From positions 1 to 64,000 of the forward strand of contig NZ_JACJSA010000013.1 of assembly GCF_014697545.1 (NCBI RefSeq): a stretch of DNA of 64,000 bases. Reading direction: 5' to 3'. Positions 56,763 to 63,697 of this stretch are shown here, in pieces (position 1 is the first letter of the stretch; every line of letters starts with the position of its first letter). Below the pieces are notes generated by a model. The model did no database searches and had not been told where the DNA came from. It saw nothing but the letters and a program-made list of their open reading frames with translations. This DNA comes from Oscillatoria sp. FACHB-1407. GTDB lineage: Bacteria; Cyanobacteriota; Cyanobacteriia; Elainellales; Elainellaceae. The position numbers were made by a program, and so were the translations under genes.

Positions 56763-57422
56763 TTAAGGGAACGTGAACCAAACAGTTGGGGAAATCAATT
56801 CAAATATCGAACCAACAAAACAAATTAAGCATCCGACCTCTTGCACCAGCCGAGCTTCCTGCTCAAAGACATGAAGGCTTGCAGTATCTAACCGGATTTG
56901 AGCGAGAATTTCCGCCCATTGTCTATCGACTCCAAAAAAGTCAAGTTCACTTCCATCAGCAGTTGGGCGGGCGATCGTTACAGCAAATGTCTGTTGCCAA
57001 GTTTCTAATCTCGCCGTCAGTTGAAAAGCATAAAATCTGGGTTGTTGAATCGAGCGGTAGTGGCTTAACTGCAATGGAAACGGGATATGGTTTAAGAGCC
57101 AAGTGGAAGGATTAACCGAAATAATCGGTGGATGATCAGCCACTTTAAGGCTAGAGTTGCAGGTAGCCAAGAATTGCTCTACGAAAAGCTGGAATTCAGG
57201 CAATGGCAGTACAGAGCGTGCATCATCCTCCAAGTAAGGACGAATTTGCTCTAATAACTGCGATCGCTGCTCCAAGTAGGGAGCTTCAATCTGTCGTATT
57301 TGCATGATTTGTTGAGCAATGCGGCTATAAAGTTCCATCAATTGTTCATCAACCACAGCATCACACTGGACCTGCATAGCATGGTGAACCGTAAGGAGAT
57401 GAGCGAAAAAGTCAGACATCAT
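56763..57422 (-). CDS. Unknown protein, distant paralogue of its upstream neighbour
   Basis: About 219 aa from the ATG at 57422 (MMSDFFAHLL). The frame is open up to 57518 but that would run into the upstream gene. It shares scattered positions with the preceding protein: LPLPEFQLFVEQFL against LTMPDFHLFFQTCL, then a Ser-x-x-Pro-x-x-Trp segment, and EVGCLICFVG against EASCIICYAA near the C-terminus. Mixed helical prediction, no catalytic motif. Function unknown; the pair probably forms a complex (inference). Confidence 0.6.
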   Translation of the reverse strand: MMSDFFAHLLTVHHAMQVQCDAVVDEQLMELYSRIAQQIMQIRQIEAPYLEQRSQLLEQIRPYLEDDARSVLPLPEFQLFVEQFLATCNSSLKVADHPPIISVNPSTWLLNHIPFPLQLSHYRSIQQPRFYAFQLTARLETWQQTFAVTIARPTADGSELDFFGVDRQWAEILAQIRLDTASLHVFEQEARLVQEVGCLICFVGSIFELISPTVWFTFP

Positions 57423-57454
57423 TTTGACCAACAGACTAAGAGGCACAATAAGCA

Positions 57455-58165
57455 TCAAGTATGCACTTGGGTAAATGTAGAGAGGAGTTGTTCCAAAGGG
57501 GCATCTTTGTGCTGCCAAAACGCCTCAACTCTTGCTTCTAGAGTAAAAGCAAGTGCAGCGTAGCAAATAATGCAACTAGCTTCCTCCAATAGTTGGGGTA
57601 GAATGTCACCCTGTTGGGAAATTTGAGTTTCTAATTGTCGAGCAATCTCTTCTTGCTGATTCTTAAAGTCTTGGCTGACAAAATTGAATGGGGACTCATA
57701 CAACCGCCCCATCTGAATGGCTTCGAGATCTGCGGTAAACTCATGCAGACGAACGGATAGTGCATAAAAGTAAATCACGCACACCCTGCCACTCCCATCC
57801 ACACTACGCTGGGTCGATAGCTCAAAGTCAAAGAGTTCCATCTGCCCGTTGAAATCGTGAAGACTCCAGTTGTCTGGATCAGGATCAATGGAAAGTAGTT
57901 TGGCTTGAGAGGCTCCACGAAAGTTTTTCAGGCAGGTTTGAAAAAAGAGATGGAAGTCGGGCATCGTGAGCACACGAGTAGTATCCGTTTCAATCACCTC
58001 ATTGCAAAGGGAGAGTTTAGTCACAATGGACGACAGGGGAGGTAATGGGGCATCCTGTAAGTTGTCGTTCAGTTGCCAAAGCAATTCCAATTCAGGATGG
58101 AGGCGAGTAACAGAAGCTCGCAGAAAAGATTGATAAATTCCAAACAGAGGGTGGGACTGCGACAT
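57455..58165 (-). CDS. Unknown protein, first gene of the primase-like operon
   Basis: 236 aa starting MSQSHPLFG. Family not recognised. Contains LTMPDFHLFFQTCL, DPDPDNWSLHDF and EEASCIICYAALAF, all with weaker counterparts in the downstream protein. No transmembrane helix is convincing, though the CIICYAALAF stretch is hydrophobic. It leads a run of four minus-strand genes (unknown, unknown, primase-like, XRE) with short gaps. Confidence 0.65.
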   Translation of the reverse strand: MSQSHPLFGIYQSFLRASVTRLHPELELLWQLNDNLQDAPLPPLSSIVTKLSLCNEVIETDTTRVLTMPDFHLFFQTCLKNFRGASQAKLLSIDPDPDNWSLHDFNGQMELFDFELSTQRSVDGSGRVCVIYFYALSVRLHEFTADLEAIQMGRLYESPFNFVSQDFKNQQEEIARQLETQISQQGDILPQLLEEASCIICYAALAFTLEARVEAFWQHKDAPLEQLLSTFTQVHT

Positions 58166-58468
58166 ATTCTGAACACTACTGTACAGGGCGTGATCAATTC
58201 ATAAGCAGCATTCAGAAGTCTGGCATTTCAGCCTAAAACCGCCTGGATGGAGAAGGGCTAAGAACATTCCTCTATCACAACTGAGGCATAGCCGGGAGTA
58301 ACACCAGTCTGGATACTGCGCTTGATTTAGTTTTAGAGATGGCAGGTGCGATCGCCCTCAAATTGTTGGAGGCATCGCCTGCACTAATGCATTCAGGAGA
58401 ATAAACAAGTCATAGAAGAGATACAAGGGGTTTTAGAGCGACTTACTCACGATCTATGACTAATTTGT
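58166..58468. other. Gap with a possible gene remnant
   Basis: 303 nt between minus-strand genes. A plus-strand stretch of 39 open codons ends at the TAA at 58402-58404 and reads like coding sequence (SLDTALDLVLEMAGAIALK), but it has no upstream start and a TGA at 58282-58284. It may be a degraded gene end. The rest shows nothing I can name. Confidence 0.35.
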
Positions 58469-58774
58469 TTAGTCTCGTAGGGAGTCCTGAGGTATGTTCA
58501 GATGTCCTGCCTGTTCAAGTGCTTTAATTTGGTTCAATAGGTCTGCTTGCCGTAACAGTCGCAGTACGTACTGTGGTCGGCGATGAAAATCAGTTCCCCA
58601 GTTTTTAATGGTCCCAGCACTTAGCCCTGTTGCTTCAGAGAGGACGTTGATGCAAACCTTTAGATAGCCCTTCCCTGGCTCAGCAGTCACCCAACGTTCG
58701 CAATAATCAGTAGGCTCCATTGGAAGGTAGCGTAGCTGATCCAGGCGATGAAAATGGGGTGATATTTCGGACAT
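58469..58774 (-). CDS. Small unknown protein, possibly DNA-binding
   Basis: 101 aa. The central part LSEATGLSAGTIKNWGTDFHRR looks like a helix-turn-helix with a recognition helix GTIKNWGTDF. Arg and Trp content near the C-terminal half (RRPQYVLRLLRQADLL) fits a small DNA-binding or plasmid-maintenance protein. Family unknown. It stands alone, about 300 nt after the operon that starts at 58165. Confidence 0.55.
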   Translation of the reverse strand: MSEISPHFHRLDQLRYLPMEPTDYCERWVTAEPGKGYLKVCINVLSEATGLSAGTIKNWGTDFHRRPQYVLRLLRQADLLNQIKALEQAGHLNIPQDSLRD

Positions 58775-59142
58775 CGAGCCGGGAAGATTCCTCCAGTTGA
58801 TTTGGGTTAATGAGCGATCGCCTCCGCAAAGCGATCAACTATCTAACTTGCTGCACCAAAACCTTCCCTGCATTAAGCAGAGAAAAATTACCTGCTCAAT
58901 AGCAGAGTTAAGCAAGAACTTGTTTTTGTGGTACTTCTACCGTTTTGTTCAGTAGAAAGCATCAGAGCCAAGCTAGAGTCAGCCATCCAACTTAGGCAAA
59001 CAAAACACTACCCAGCGGTTGAACCTTTACCAGAAAGCCTCTTGTGCCGCATGATGGGTAAGAACTCCACCCCAAAAGGGCGGGAGGAATTAAGCCAGTG
59101 TGAGACGGCAAATCTAAACACTGGCTTAAGCAAAATGAACAT
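58775..59142. other. Gap with terminator-like hairpin
   Basis: No well-supported gene. A 91-codon plus-strand frame starts at 58928 and contains some coding-like residues (SVESIRAKLESAIQLRQ), but its latter part runs through the hairpin and operators, so I doubt it. TAAGCCAGTGT at 59091-59101 and ACACTGGCTTA at 59118-59128 form a perfect 11-bp inverted repeat, probably a transcription end or insulator before the ribbon-helix-helix gene. Confidence 0.45.
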
Positions 59143-59219
59143 CCACCTGAATTCCAGGTGGCATATACCACCTTATAAGTCAATTCCCTGGCTCCGTCAA
59201 TAGGTGGCATATGTCACCT
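59143..59219. promoter_or_regulatory. Tandem palindromic operators before the ribbon-helix-helix gene
   Basis: Two 18-bp near-palindromes, AGGTGGCATATACCACCT (59156-59173) and AGGTGGCATATGTCACCT (59202-59219), are 46 nt apart. A further CCACCTG/CAGGTGG inverted pair (59143-59149 and 59155-59161) overlaps the first. They end 25 nt before the ATG of the ribbon-helix-helix protein, the typical setup for autorepression. Confidence 0.7.
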
Positions 59220-59244
59220 GCCATTGACGTTAGCGGACGAAGTT

Positions 59245-59478
59245 ATGGCAAAGAAGGGGCATAAGAGTCGTAAAGGGGTTGGCGAATTTTATGATGAGGT
59301 CAAGGTAGACACTCTGCTGTCCTTGACACCAACAGCAAGAGAAAGTCTGGATCAGCAGGCTAAATCGATCGGTATCAGCCGCAGCGAAGTTGTGGAACGT
59401 CTTGCTCGTGGATTGATTGCGCCTCCCGGAACAGTACCTTTATCTAAAGAGGAGCGACTTAGCCTGGGAAAATTCTGA
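59245..59478 (+). CDS. Ribbon-helix-helix (CopG-like) DNA-binding protein
   Basis: 77 aa from the ATG at 59245; a TTG at 59224 is possible but lies at the operators. The domain is VDTLLSLTPTARESLDQQAK, then GISRSEVVERLARGL: a beta strand followed by two helices as in CopG/MetJ-type repressors. The N-terminal 12 residues are basic. It most likely represses its own gene through the palindromes upstream. The zero frame ends at TGA 59476-59478, but a coding-like frame continues at -1 (see the next entry). Next to integrase and unknown genes, so it may be a mobile-element regulator. Confidence 0.7.
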   Translation: MAKKGHKSRKGVGEFYDEVKVDTLLSLTPTARESLDQQAKSIGISRSEVVERLARGLIAPPGTVPLSKEERLSLGKF

Positions 59479-59648
59479 CGCAGGCGATCGCTCAAGCCGA
59501 AGCTGAGTTGGCTGAATCAACTGAAGCAGGTTTGTTGGAAGACCAATCAGCAGAGGGCGATTCTCCTGCATACCCCCCTAACGAGCGTGCCATTGGGTTA
59601 CGACGGCAAATCGAGCAATGGCAGCAAATCCTACAAAAGCTGGAATAG
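59466..59648 (+). other. Frame -1 extension of the ribbon-helix-helix gene at a GGGAAAA heptamer
   Basis: GGGAAAA at 59466-59472 lies in phase as G-GGA-AAA in the zero frame, the classic X-XXY-YYZ slippery pattern. After a -1 slip the frame continues as ILTQAIAQAEAELAES and ends QWQQILQKLE at TAG 59646-59648, for a total of 134 aa. The extension has coding character and acidic then helical composition. It is either programmed frameshifting or a one-base deletion that broke a single gene. Confidence 0.5.
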
Positions 59649-59832
59649 TGGATAGCTCAACTGATTCACCTTACAGGCAGCTAAAGGTGTAAGTTGTGCC
59701 ATTTAGTAATGGCTAGTTCAGCACAAATGTTCGATTCCGAAAATGCTAACCTTCAAAAGCACCTACAGGTAATTGCCTGAAACATCAGTGAAGACAATCG
59801 CCCTTGGAAAAACTGTCCTCCTACCAGGAGAG

Positions 59833-60354
59833 TTATGAGTAGAGTGGGCAGGGGCGAATTGGGCAGTGGAGCTTGTCACGGTAAATAGCTTCTGTGAAAA
59901 CCTTAAATTCTTTATCATTCCCATAATGATCTGAGAATGCCTTTAGAATTTGCCGTGCCAACGAGTTGAATTCCTTTACGGATAGCGAAAAACAGTGAAT
60001 CGGCTCAATCCTAACCTGCGGCTCTTCGTCTATCCAAAGTTCTGCACCGACAGCATGGACGTTGGTGAGCTTTCGCCCTTGGTGAGGGTCATCCACATAG
60101 AGAGTCACGAAAGGGGCAACTTGGGTGAAACCTGTTGGTAGCCGAATAATTTCTGGCAGGTCTGATTCGCTCTTGCTTTGACGGGAGATTACCCGCTTAA
60201 GATTACGCTCACTTCGATTTCGGTAGTGCGATCGCCGTTTGTGGCACTTCAGGTCATCCCAACATTGATCCCCATCAAGACCATGCAGTTGTCGTGCTTC
60301 CTCAGCGGTCAAATGGCTGCATATCAAGCACTTAGAACTGATGTGGCGGCTCAT
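59833..60354 (-). CDS. Unknown protein with N-terminal Cys/His motif
   Basis: 173 aa from the ATG at 60354 (MSRHISSK), which has GGGAGGA about nine nt upstream; the frame opens 18 nt earlier. The N-terminus CLICSHL ... CWDDLKCHKRRSHYR could bind zinc. The rest, with TGFTQVAPFVTLYVDDPHQG, resembles no family I know. Convergent or divergent neighbours are a ribbon-helix-helix gene and an integrase, so it probably belongs to the same mobile element. Confidence 0.6.
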   Translation of the reverse strand: MSRHISSKCLICSHLTAEEARQLHGLDGDQCWDDLKCHKRRSHYRNRSERNLKRVISRQSKSESDLPEIIRLPTGFTQVAPFVTLYVDDPHQGRKLTNVHAVGAELWIDEEPQVRIEPIHCFSLSVKEFNSLARQILKAFSDHYGNDKEFKVFTEAIYRDKLHCPIRPCPLYS

Positions 60355-60475
60355 GGATGGCGTTCCTCCCACGTCAAGGGCAGTTTAGCATGAAATTAGT
60401 TAGACATAGATATTAACCCGGTATCTTATACGAGTCTATGCTACTTTTGTCTGTAACGCTTGGGATTAACCAGTT

Positions 60476-61489
60476 ATGACAGCCGAGCAGCAAGCACTCC
60501 CCCCTATTCGTCTGATTCCTGTCCAATCTGCCCCAGAGACGAGCGTGGAAGTCACAGATCTGCGCTTGGAGCGAATTCAGGAGTTTCTGCAAGCCAGCAA
60601 TTTTGCCTCCAACACAGAGAAGGCTTATCGTTTTGAGTTGGAACGCTTCATTGAGTGGAGTAACAAGGCTTGGCACGGGATTACTCCGCGCGACCTTGCC
60701 CAGTTCAAGCAGTATCTAAAGGATGAGTGTCAAACCCGCAAGGGAAAATCGCTATCCCCTGCGGCAATCAATCAGGCACTCACTGCCCTCAAGAGTTTTT
60801 ATCGATGGTTTCAGCAGGCAGGTTATATGAGCTTGTCTGAGGTCCTGCCAACCGCTGCGGTCAAATTTGAGAAATTGGGCGATCCTCTTCCCCGCCACCT
60901 GAACCCCGATCAGATGGTGGCAATCTTTCAGGCAGTTACAGGGGAGGACGATATCGATCTGCGCGATCGCGCTTTGCTGGCAGTCTTAACTCACGGCTTG
61001 CGGGCTGAGGATGTTTCCAACTTAAACGTTGGCAATTATGATGGCGTTCGCCTCAGCTTCCTTCGCAAGAAGGATAAGAGTGACGCACTTGTTCCCCTGC
61101 GGCAGGTAGCCAGGGAGCAGATTGAGGCTTATTTGGAGCGGCGGCGAGCAGGGCAAAGCCCTGTGCCAAAGGCATCGCAGCAGGAAGAATTAACGGACGA
61201 TAGCCCATTGTTCTTGTCCTATGATTTTCGCAGTGGAGGACAAAGACTGGGTTATCAGGGAATTTATTACTTCACCAAAGTGCGACTGGGCACAGCGACG
61301 GGAATTCCAGACTTAACACCTCATCGCTTCCGGCACACCTATGCCAGCGAGCTTGTAGAGTTGGGGATTGATAGCTTGCTTGCCCGTAGTTTGACCGGGC
61401 ACAAATCGGAGAAAGTGTTTGAGCGGTATATCAAGGGTAAACGTCTTGCAGCCGCCGAAGATGCATTCTTTAGAGCGATTGGTGAGTGA
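60476..61489 (+). CDS. Tyrosine recombinase, XerC/XerD type integrase
   Basis: 337 aa. N-terminal core-binding domain at about 30-120 (LERIQEFLQASNFASNTEKA, SFYRWFQQAGYM). The catalytic domain has Arg in LTHGLRAEDVSNLNV, RKKDKSDALVPL (Lys), HRFRHTYASEL, SLTGHKSEKVFERYIKG with the nucleophilic Tyr. It could integrate an element at a nearby tRNA or resolve dimers. It lies about 600 nt before a tRNA array whose nearest gene is disrupted, a setting in which an attachment site might be sought. It does not pair with a second Xer gene here. Confidence 0.9.
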   Translation: MTAEQQALPPIRLIPVQSAPETSVEVTDLRLERIQEFLQASNFASNTEKAYRFELERFIEWSNKAWHGITPRDLAQFKQYLKDECQTRKGKSLSPAAINQALTALKSFYRWFQQAGYMSLSEVLPTAAVKFEKLGDPLPRHLNPDQMVAIFQAVTGEDDIDLRDRALLAVLTHGLRAEDVSNLNVGNYDGVRLSFLRKKDKSDALVPLRQVAREQIEAYLERRRAGQSPVPKASQQEELTDDSPLFLSYDFRSGGQRLGYQGIYYFTKVRLGTATGIPDLTPHRFRHTYASELVELGIDSLLARSLTGHKSEKVFERYIKGKRLAAAEDAFFRAIGE

Positions 61490-62087
61490 TGCAATCCAAT
61501 CCAGTGTGATAGGCAGAATACATCTACTATTCTGTCATTTCTCAATGCTGAACATCTTCACTTCATATTCTCTGATCCTGCTTCTCTCATTTGAGAATCA
61601 GCCAGATTTTTGTTTCACAGCCTAATGCGTTTGATGCTGAATCTTCGCTCACGTACTTGCTACGTTTGATCACCTCAACTTGCTACGTTGTTATACTCTG
61701 CTATTTATTAGGATGCAGTGGATAACTGACTGCTAACTTCCGTATAAGTATCACGAGAGCTAGAACTATTGATCTAATTACTCACAAGCTTAATTAGAAT
61801 CAGAGCAATATGCACAACTAGATTCAGTGTTACGTGTCCAGTGATCTACATGCATTTGTCCAACTTTAGAACGCAGTAACTGAGTTGCTGCGTTTGATCT
61901 TCATTCATTCGTCTCTTTAAGAAATTGTCAATAAGCTGTAACTAGCTTGGAGTAAGCAGTTAGAATTTTTGACTATAAGATGCATGATCCTAAAGTATTT
62001 GTCACTCTACATTGGTCAAGGAACAAGAACCTTACACACTGTATCGACCAATATTTAGTTAATAGAATAAATTGAGTATGTAGGACA
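61490..62087. other. AT-rich non-coding gap between integrase and tRNA array
   Basis: No gene is supported. ACTTGCTACGTT occurs twice 23 nt apart (61655-61666 and 61678-61689). AACGCAGTAA (61870-61879) and TTGCTGCGTT (61885-61894) form a hairpin with one mismatch, a plausible transcription end for one of the neighbours. No tRNA-like fold is seen before 62088. Confidence 0.5.
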
Positions 62088-62165
62088 AATTTTTGCAGGG
62101 GAACATAATGAACCTGCAACCTTTCGCTTACAAGGCGATTGCTCTACCGTTGAGCTACACCAGCG
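62088..62165 (-). pseudogene. tRNA-Thr(TGT), disrupted 3' end
   Basis: The D arm and anticodon arm are normal (loop CTTGTAA, anticodon TGT). The T stem is present (62095-62099 with 62113-62117) but encloses 13 nt instead of 7, and the 3' acceptor strand that should pair with CGCTGGT is missing. Probably not functional. It is the array gene nearest the integrase. Confidence 0.65.
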
Positions 62166-62167
62166 TT

Positions 62168-62243
62168 TGGTGACGGAGGTGAGAATTGCACTCACTGATG
62201 TGAAGGGTATGAACCTTCCGAGCCACTGTTGCTCCATCTCCGC
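62168..62243 (-). tRNA. tRNA-Met(CAT)
   Basis: Anticodon arm GAAGG-TTCATAC-CCTTC, D stem GAGC/GCTC, T arm GTGAG/CTCAC, CCA encoded at 62168-62170. The acceptor ends are imperfect, and depending on register a 1:72 mismatch like an initiator is possible. It could be initiator, elongator or Ile2 type. Confidence 0.75.
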
Positions 62244-62245
62244 AT

Positions 62246-62318
62246 ACCCCTGGCAGGATTTGAACCTGCACCCATCCCGGTTTAAGCGGGCTACGTCTGC
62301 CAGTTGCGTCACAGGGGT
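62246..62318 (-). tRNA. tRNA-Leu(TAA), short variable loop
   Basis: Perfect acceptor ACCCCTG/CAGGGGT; leucine-type D region (AACTGGCAGACGT); anticodon loop CTTAAAC; variable loop only 5 nt; T arm GCAGG/CCTGC; A73. Normal bacterial tRNA-Leu has a long variable arm. Confidence 0.75.
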
Positions 62319-62323
62319 ATGTT

Positions 62324-62398
62324 TGGTGGGCTATGTAGGATTTGAACCTACGCTCTTCCGCTTAAGAGGCGGCTGCTTTACCACTTAGCTAATAGCCC
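62324..62398 (-). tRNA. tRNA-Lys(CTT)
   Basis: Acceptor GGGCTAT/ATAGCCC, anticodon loop CTCTTAA, T arm GTAGG/CCTAC, encoded ACCA. Confidence 0.85.
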
Positions 62399-62411
62399 AT
62401 TGATGAGTTGC

Positions 62412-62426
62412 TCAACTTAAAGTTGA
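62412..62426. repeat. Spacer hairpin, 7-bp arms
   Basis: TCAACTT and AAGTTGA around one base, in the 31-nt gap between the two lysine tRNA genes. Confidence 0.5.
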
Positions 62427-62429
62427 ACA

Positions 62430-62501
62430 TGGGTCGCCCAGGGGTTGAACCTGGATCTCTCCGCTTAAAAGGCGGCTGCATATCCGCTCTGCCAACGACC
62501 C
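62430..62501 (-). tRNA. tRNA-Lys(TTT)
   Basis: Acceptor GGGTCGT/GCGACCC, anticodon loop CTTTTAA, T arm CCAGG/CCTGG, A73; CCA not encoded. Confidence 0.87.
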
Positions 62502-62513
62502 GAATCAAGTTAA

Positions 62514-62544
62514 TTTTTTGTGTGAGCTTTGCTCACACAAAAAA
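62514..62544. repeat. Spacer hairpin, perfect 14-bp arms
   Basis: TTTTTTGTGTGAGC and GCTCACACAAAAAA around TTT, between tRNA-Lys(TTT) and tRNA-Ile(GAT). Read on the minus strand it also ends in a U tract, like an intrinsic terminator, but more tRNA genes follow. Confidence 0.8.
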
Positions 62545-62554
62545 TTATTCATTT

Positions 62555-62632
62555 TGGTACACCGAGCAGGAGTCGAACCTGCTAATAACACGCTTATCGG
62601 GCGTGCGCTTCCACCACTTCCGCCTTCGGTGC
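62555..62632 (-). tRNA. tRNA-Ile(GAT), C33, leucine-like D arm
   Basis: Acceptor GCACCGA/TCGGTGT, encoded ACCA, anticodon stem CACGC/GCGTG with loop CCGATAA, so the nearly universal T33 is C. The D arm (GGCGGAAGTGG) resembles that of tRNA-Leu(GAG) in this array rather than a normal tRNA-Ile. T arm GCAGG/CCTGC. Confidence 0.65.
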
Positions 62633-62633
62633 T

Positions 62634-62709
62634 TGGTACTCCCGGTGGGAATCGAACCCACAAAATCTAGATCCTCGGTCTAGAGCGTCTTCCCTTCCGC
62701 CACAGGAGC
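62634..62709 (-). tRNA. tRNA-Leu(GAG), short variable loop, C33
   Basis: Anticodon stem CTAGA/TCTAG is that of a normal cyanobacterial tRNA-Leu(GAG), but the loop is CCGAGGA (C33), and the long variable arm is reduced to about 5 nt. Acceptor GCTCCTG/CGGGAGT, encoded ACCA, T arm GTGGG/CCCAC. Confidence 0.72.
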
Positions 62710-62714
62710 ATCAG

Positions 62715-62788
62715 TACCCTTGGTGGGAGTCGAACCCACAAAATCTGGTCTCTGAAGCCAGCACGTCTGCCAGTTCCGTCACAAGGGC
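62715..62788 (-). tRNA. tRNA-Leu(CAG), short variable loop
   Basis: Acceptor GCCCTTG/CAAGGGT, leucine-type D arm, anticodon loop TTCAGAG in CTGGC/ACCAG, 5-nt variable loop, T arm GTGGG/CCCAC, A73, no encoded CCA. Confidence 0.72.
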
Positions 62789-62804
62789 AAACTTTCTTTC
62801 TGTA

Positions 62805-62831
62805 TGCTGTGAGAACAGTGTTCTCACAGCA
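62805..62831. repeat. Spacer hairpin, 12-bp arms
   Basis: TGCTGTGAGAAC and GTTCTCACAGCA around AGT, between tRNA-Leu(CAG) and tRNA-Pro(TGG). Confidence 0.78.
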
Positions 62832-62843
62832 CACGATACTTAT

Positions 62844-62922
62844 TGGTCGGGATGGTAGGATTTGAACCTACGACCTTCCGCTTCCAAAGCGGTAACTCTC
62901 AACCAAGCTGAGCTACATCCCG
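62844..62922 (-). tRNA. tRNA-Pro(TGG)
   Basis: Acceptor CGGGATG/CATCCCG, encoded ACCA, anticodon loop TTTGGAA, T arm GTAGG/CCTAC; matches the normal tRNA-Pro pattern. Confidence 0.85.
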
Positions 62923-62927
62923 ATAGT

Positions 62928-63004
<77 letters not shown>

Positions 63005-63006
63005 AC

Positions 63007-63028
63007 AAATTTTGGACACCCAAAATTT
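63007..63028. repeat. Spacer hairpin, perfect 9-bp arms
   Basis: AAATTTTGG and CCAAAATTT around ACAC, between tRNA-Leu(TAG) and tRNA-Leu(CAA). Confidence 0.7.
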
Positions 63029-63040
63029 TTAATAAACAAG

Positions 63041-63117
63041 TGGTACTCCTGGCGGGAGTCGAACCCACACGTGACTGGTTTTGAGACAGCCGCCTCTTCC
63101 AATTGGGCTACAGGAGT
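63041..63117 (-). tRNA. tRNA-Leu(CAA), short variable loop
   Basis: Acceptor ACTCCTG/CAGGAGT perfect, encoded ACCA, anticodon loop CTCAAAA in a weak stem (GCTGT/CCAGT), variable loop short, T arm GTGGG/CCCGC. Confidence 0.7.
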
Positions 63118-63132
63118 GAGTGTGTTTAAGAA

Positions 63133-63169
63133 ATTTATTTTTCGTGCGCTAAGCGCACGAAAAATAAAT
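63133..63169. repeat. Spacer hairpin, perfect 17-bp arms
   Basis: ATTTATTTTTCGTGCGC and its exact inverse 63153-63169 around TAA, between tRNA-Leu(CAA) and the tRNA-like element. Confidence 0.85.
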
Positions 63170-63186
63170 CCTTATCCTTTAGAAAT

Positions 63187-63276
63187 GGGAGGAATACAGG
63201 GGATTGACCCAGGCGACTGTTCCCAAAGCATTTCAGAATTCTGCAAGCTCGTGACTTCTGAAATGCTTTGCCTCCC
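63187..63276 (-). ncRNA. tRNA-like structured element with a 15-bp hairpin
   Basis: On the minus strand GGGAGG (63276-63271) pairs with CCTCCC (63192-63187) like an acceptor stem. Directly inside lies a perfect 15-bp hairpin (63224-63238 with 63256-63270), then a smaller nested hairpin (ACAG...CTGT with GGG/CCC). No D arm, anticodon arm or normal T loop is recognisable. It occupies a tRNA slot in the array. It may be a tRNA invaded by a hairpin, or a new small RNA. Confidence 0.5.
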
Positions 63277-63278
63277 AA

Positions 63279-63351
63279 CTGCCCCGCCAGGATTTGAACC
63301 TGGAATCTTCGCTTTCAAAGAGCGGGATGTTGCCAGTTACACCACAGGGCA
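63279..63351 (-). tRNA. tRNA-Gln(TTG)
   Basis: Acceptor TGCCCTG/CGGGGCA, glutamine-type D arm (GTGTAACTGGCAACAT), anticodon loop CTTTGAA, T arm CCAGG/CCTGG, G73, no encoded CCA. Confidence 0.85.
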
Positions 63352-63352
63352 T

Positions 63353-63428
63353 TGGATGCAGGAGTTGGGGTCGAACCAACCTCTCTCTGATTCAGAGTCA
63401 GAGCGACTTGCCAATCGTCCATCCTGCA
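63353..63428 (-). tRNA. tRNA-Gln(CTG)
   Basis: Acceptor TGCAGGA/TCCTGCA, anticodon arm TCTGA-CTCTGAA-TCAGA, T arm GTTGG/CCAAC, encoded CCA; discriminator is T rather than the usual G. Confidence 0.8.
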
Positions 63429-63433
63429 ATAAA

Positions 63434-63508
63434 TGGCTGCCCCAATAGGATTCGAACCTATAACCTTCCCGTTAACAGCGGGCTGCTCAACCGTTGAGCT
63501 ATAGGGCA
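63434..63508 (-). tRNA. tRNA-Asn(GTT)
   Basis: Acceptor TGCCCTA/TGGGGCA, G73 and encoded CCA, anticodon loop CTGTTAA, T arm ATAGG/CCTAT. Confidence 0.85.
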
Positions 63509-63513
63509 ATGAG

Positions 63514-63586
63514 TGGGAAGTGACAGGATCGAACTGCCTTCTCGCCGTCTTCAGCGGCACGTGAGCACCAGCTTCACCAACTTCCC
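63514..63586 (-). tRNA. tRNA-Phe(GAA)
   Basis: Acceptor GGGAAGT/ACTTCCC perfect, anticodon loop CTGAAGA, A73, T arm GGCAG/CTGTC, no encoded CCA. Confidence 0.82.
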
Positions 63587-63601
63587 AAACAGTTCAAATT
63601 T

Positions 63602-63692
63602 TGGCGGAGGCTAAGAGAATCGAACTCTTGACGGTGTATTTCACCCGCAGGCGTTTTCAAAACGCTTTCCTCGTCCGTGCCGGACAACCTCC
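63602..63692 (-). tRNA. tRNA-Ser(TGA)
   Basis: Class II tRNA with a long variable arm, acceptor GGAGGTT/AGCCTCC, anticodon loop TTTGAAA, G73 and encoded CCA, T arm AAGAG/CTCTT. Confidence 0.85.
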
Positions 63693-63697
63693 ATGAT

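Noticed and set aside
58928-59203. A 91-codon plus-strand gene
   Set aside because: Its 3' half runs through an 11-bp hairpin and the operators, and I see no ribosome binding site; left as part of the gap description.
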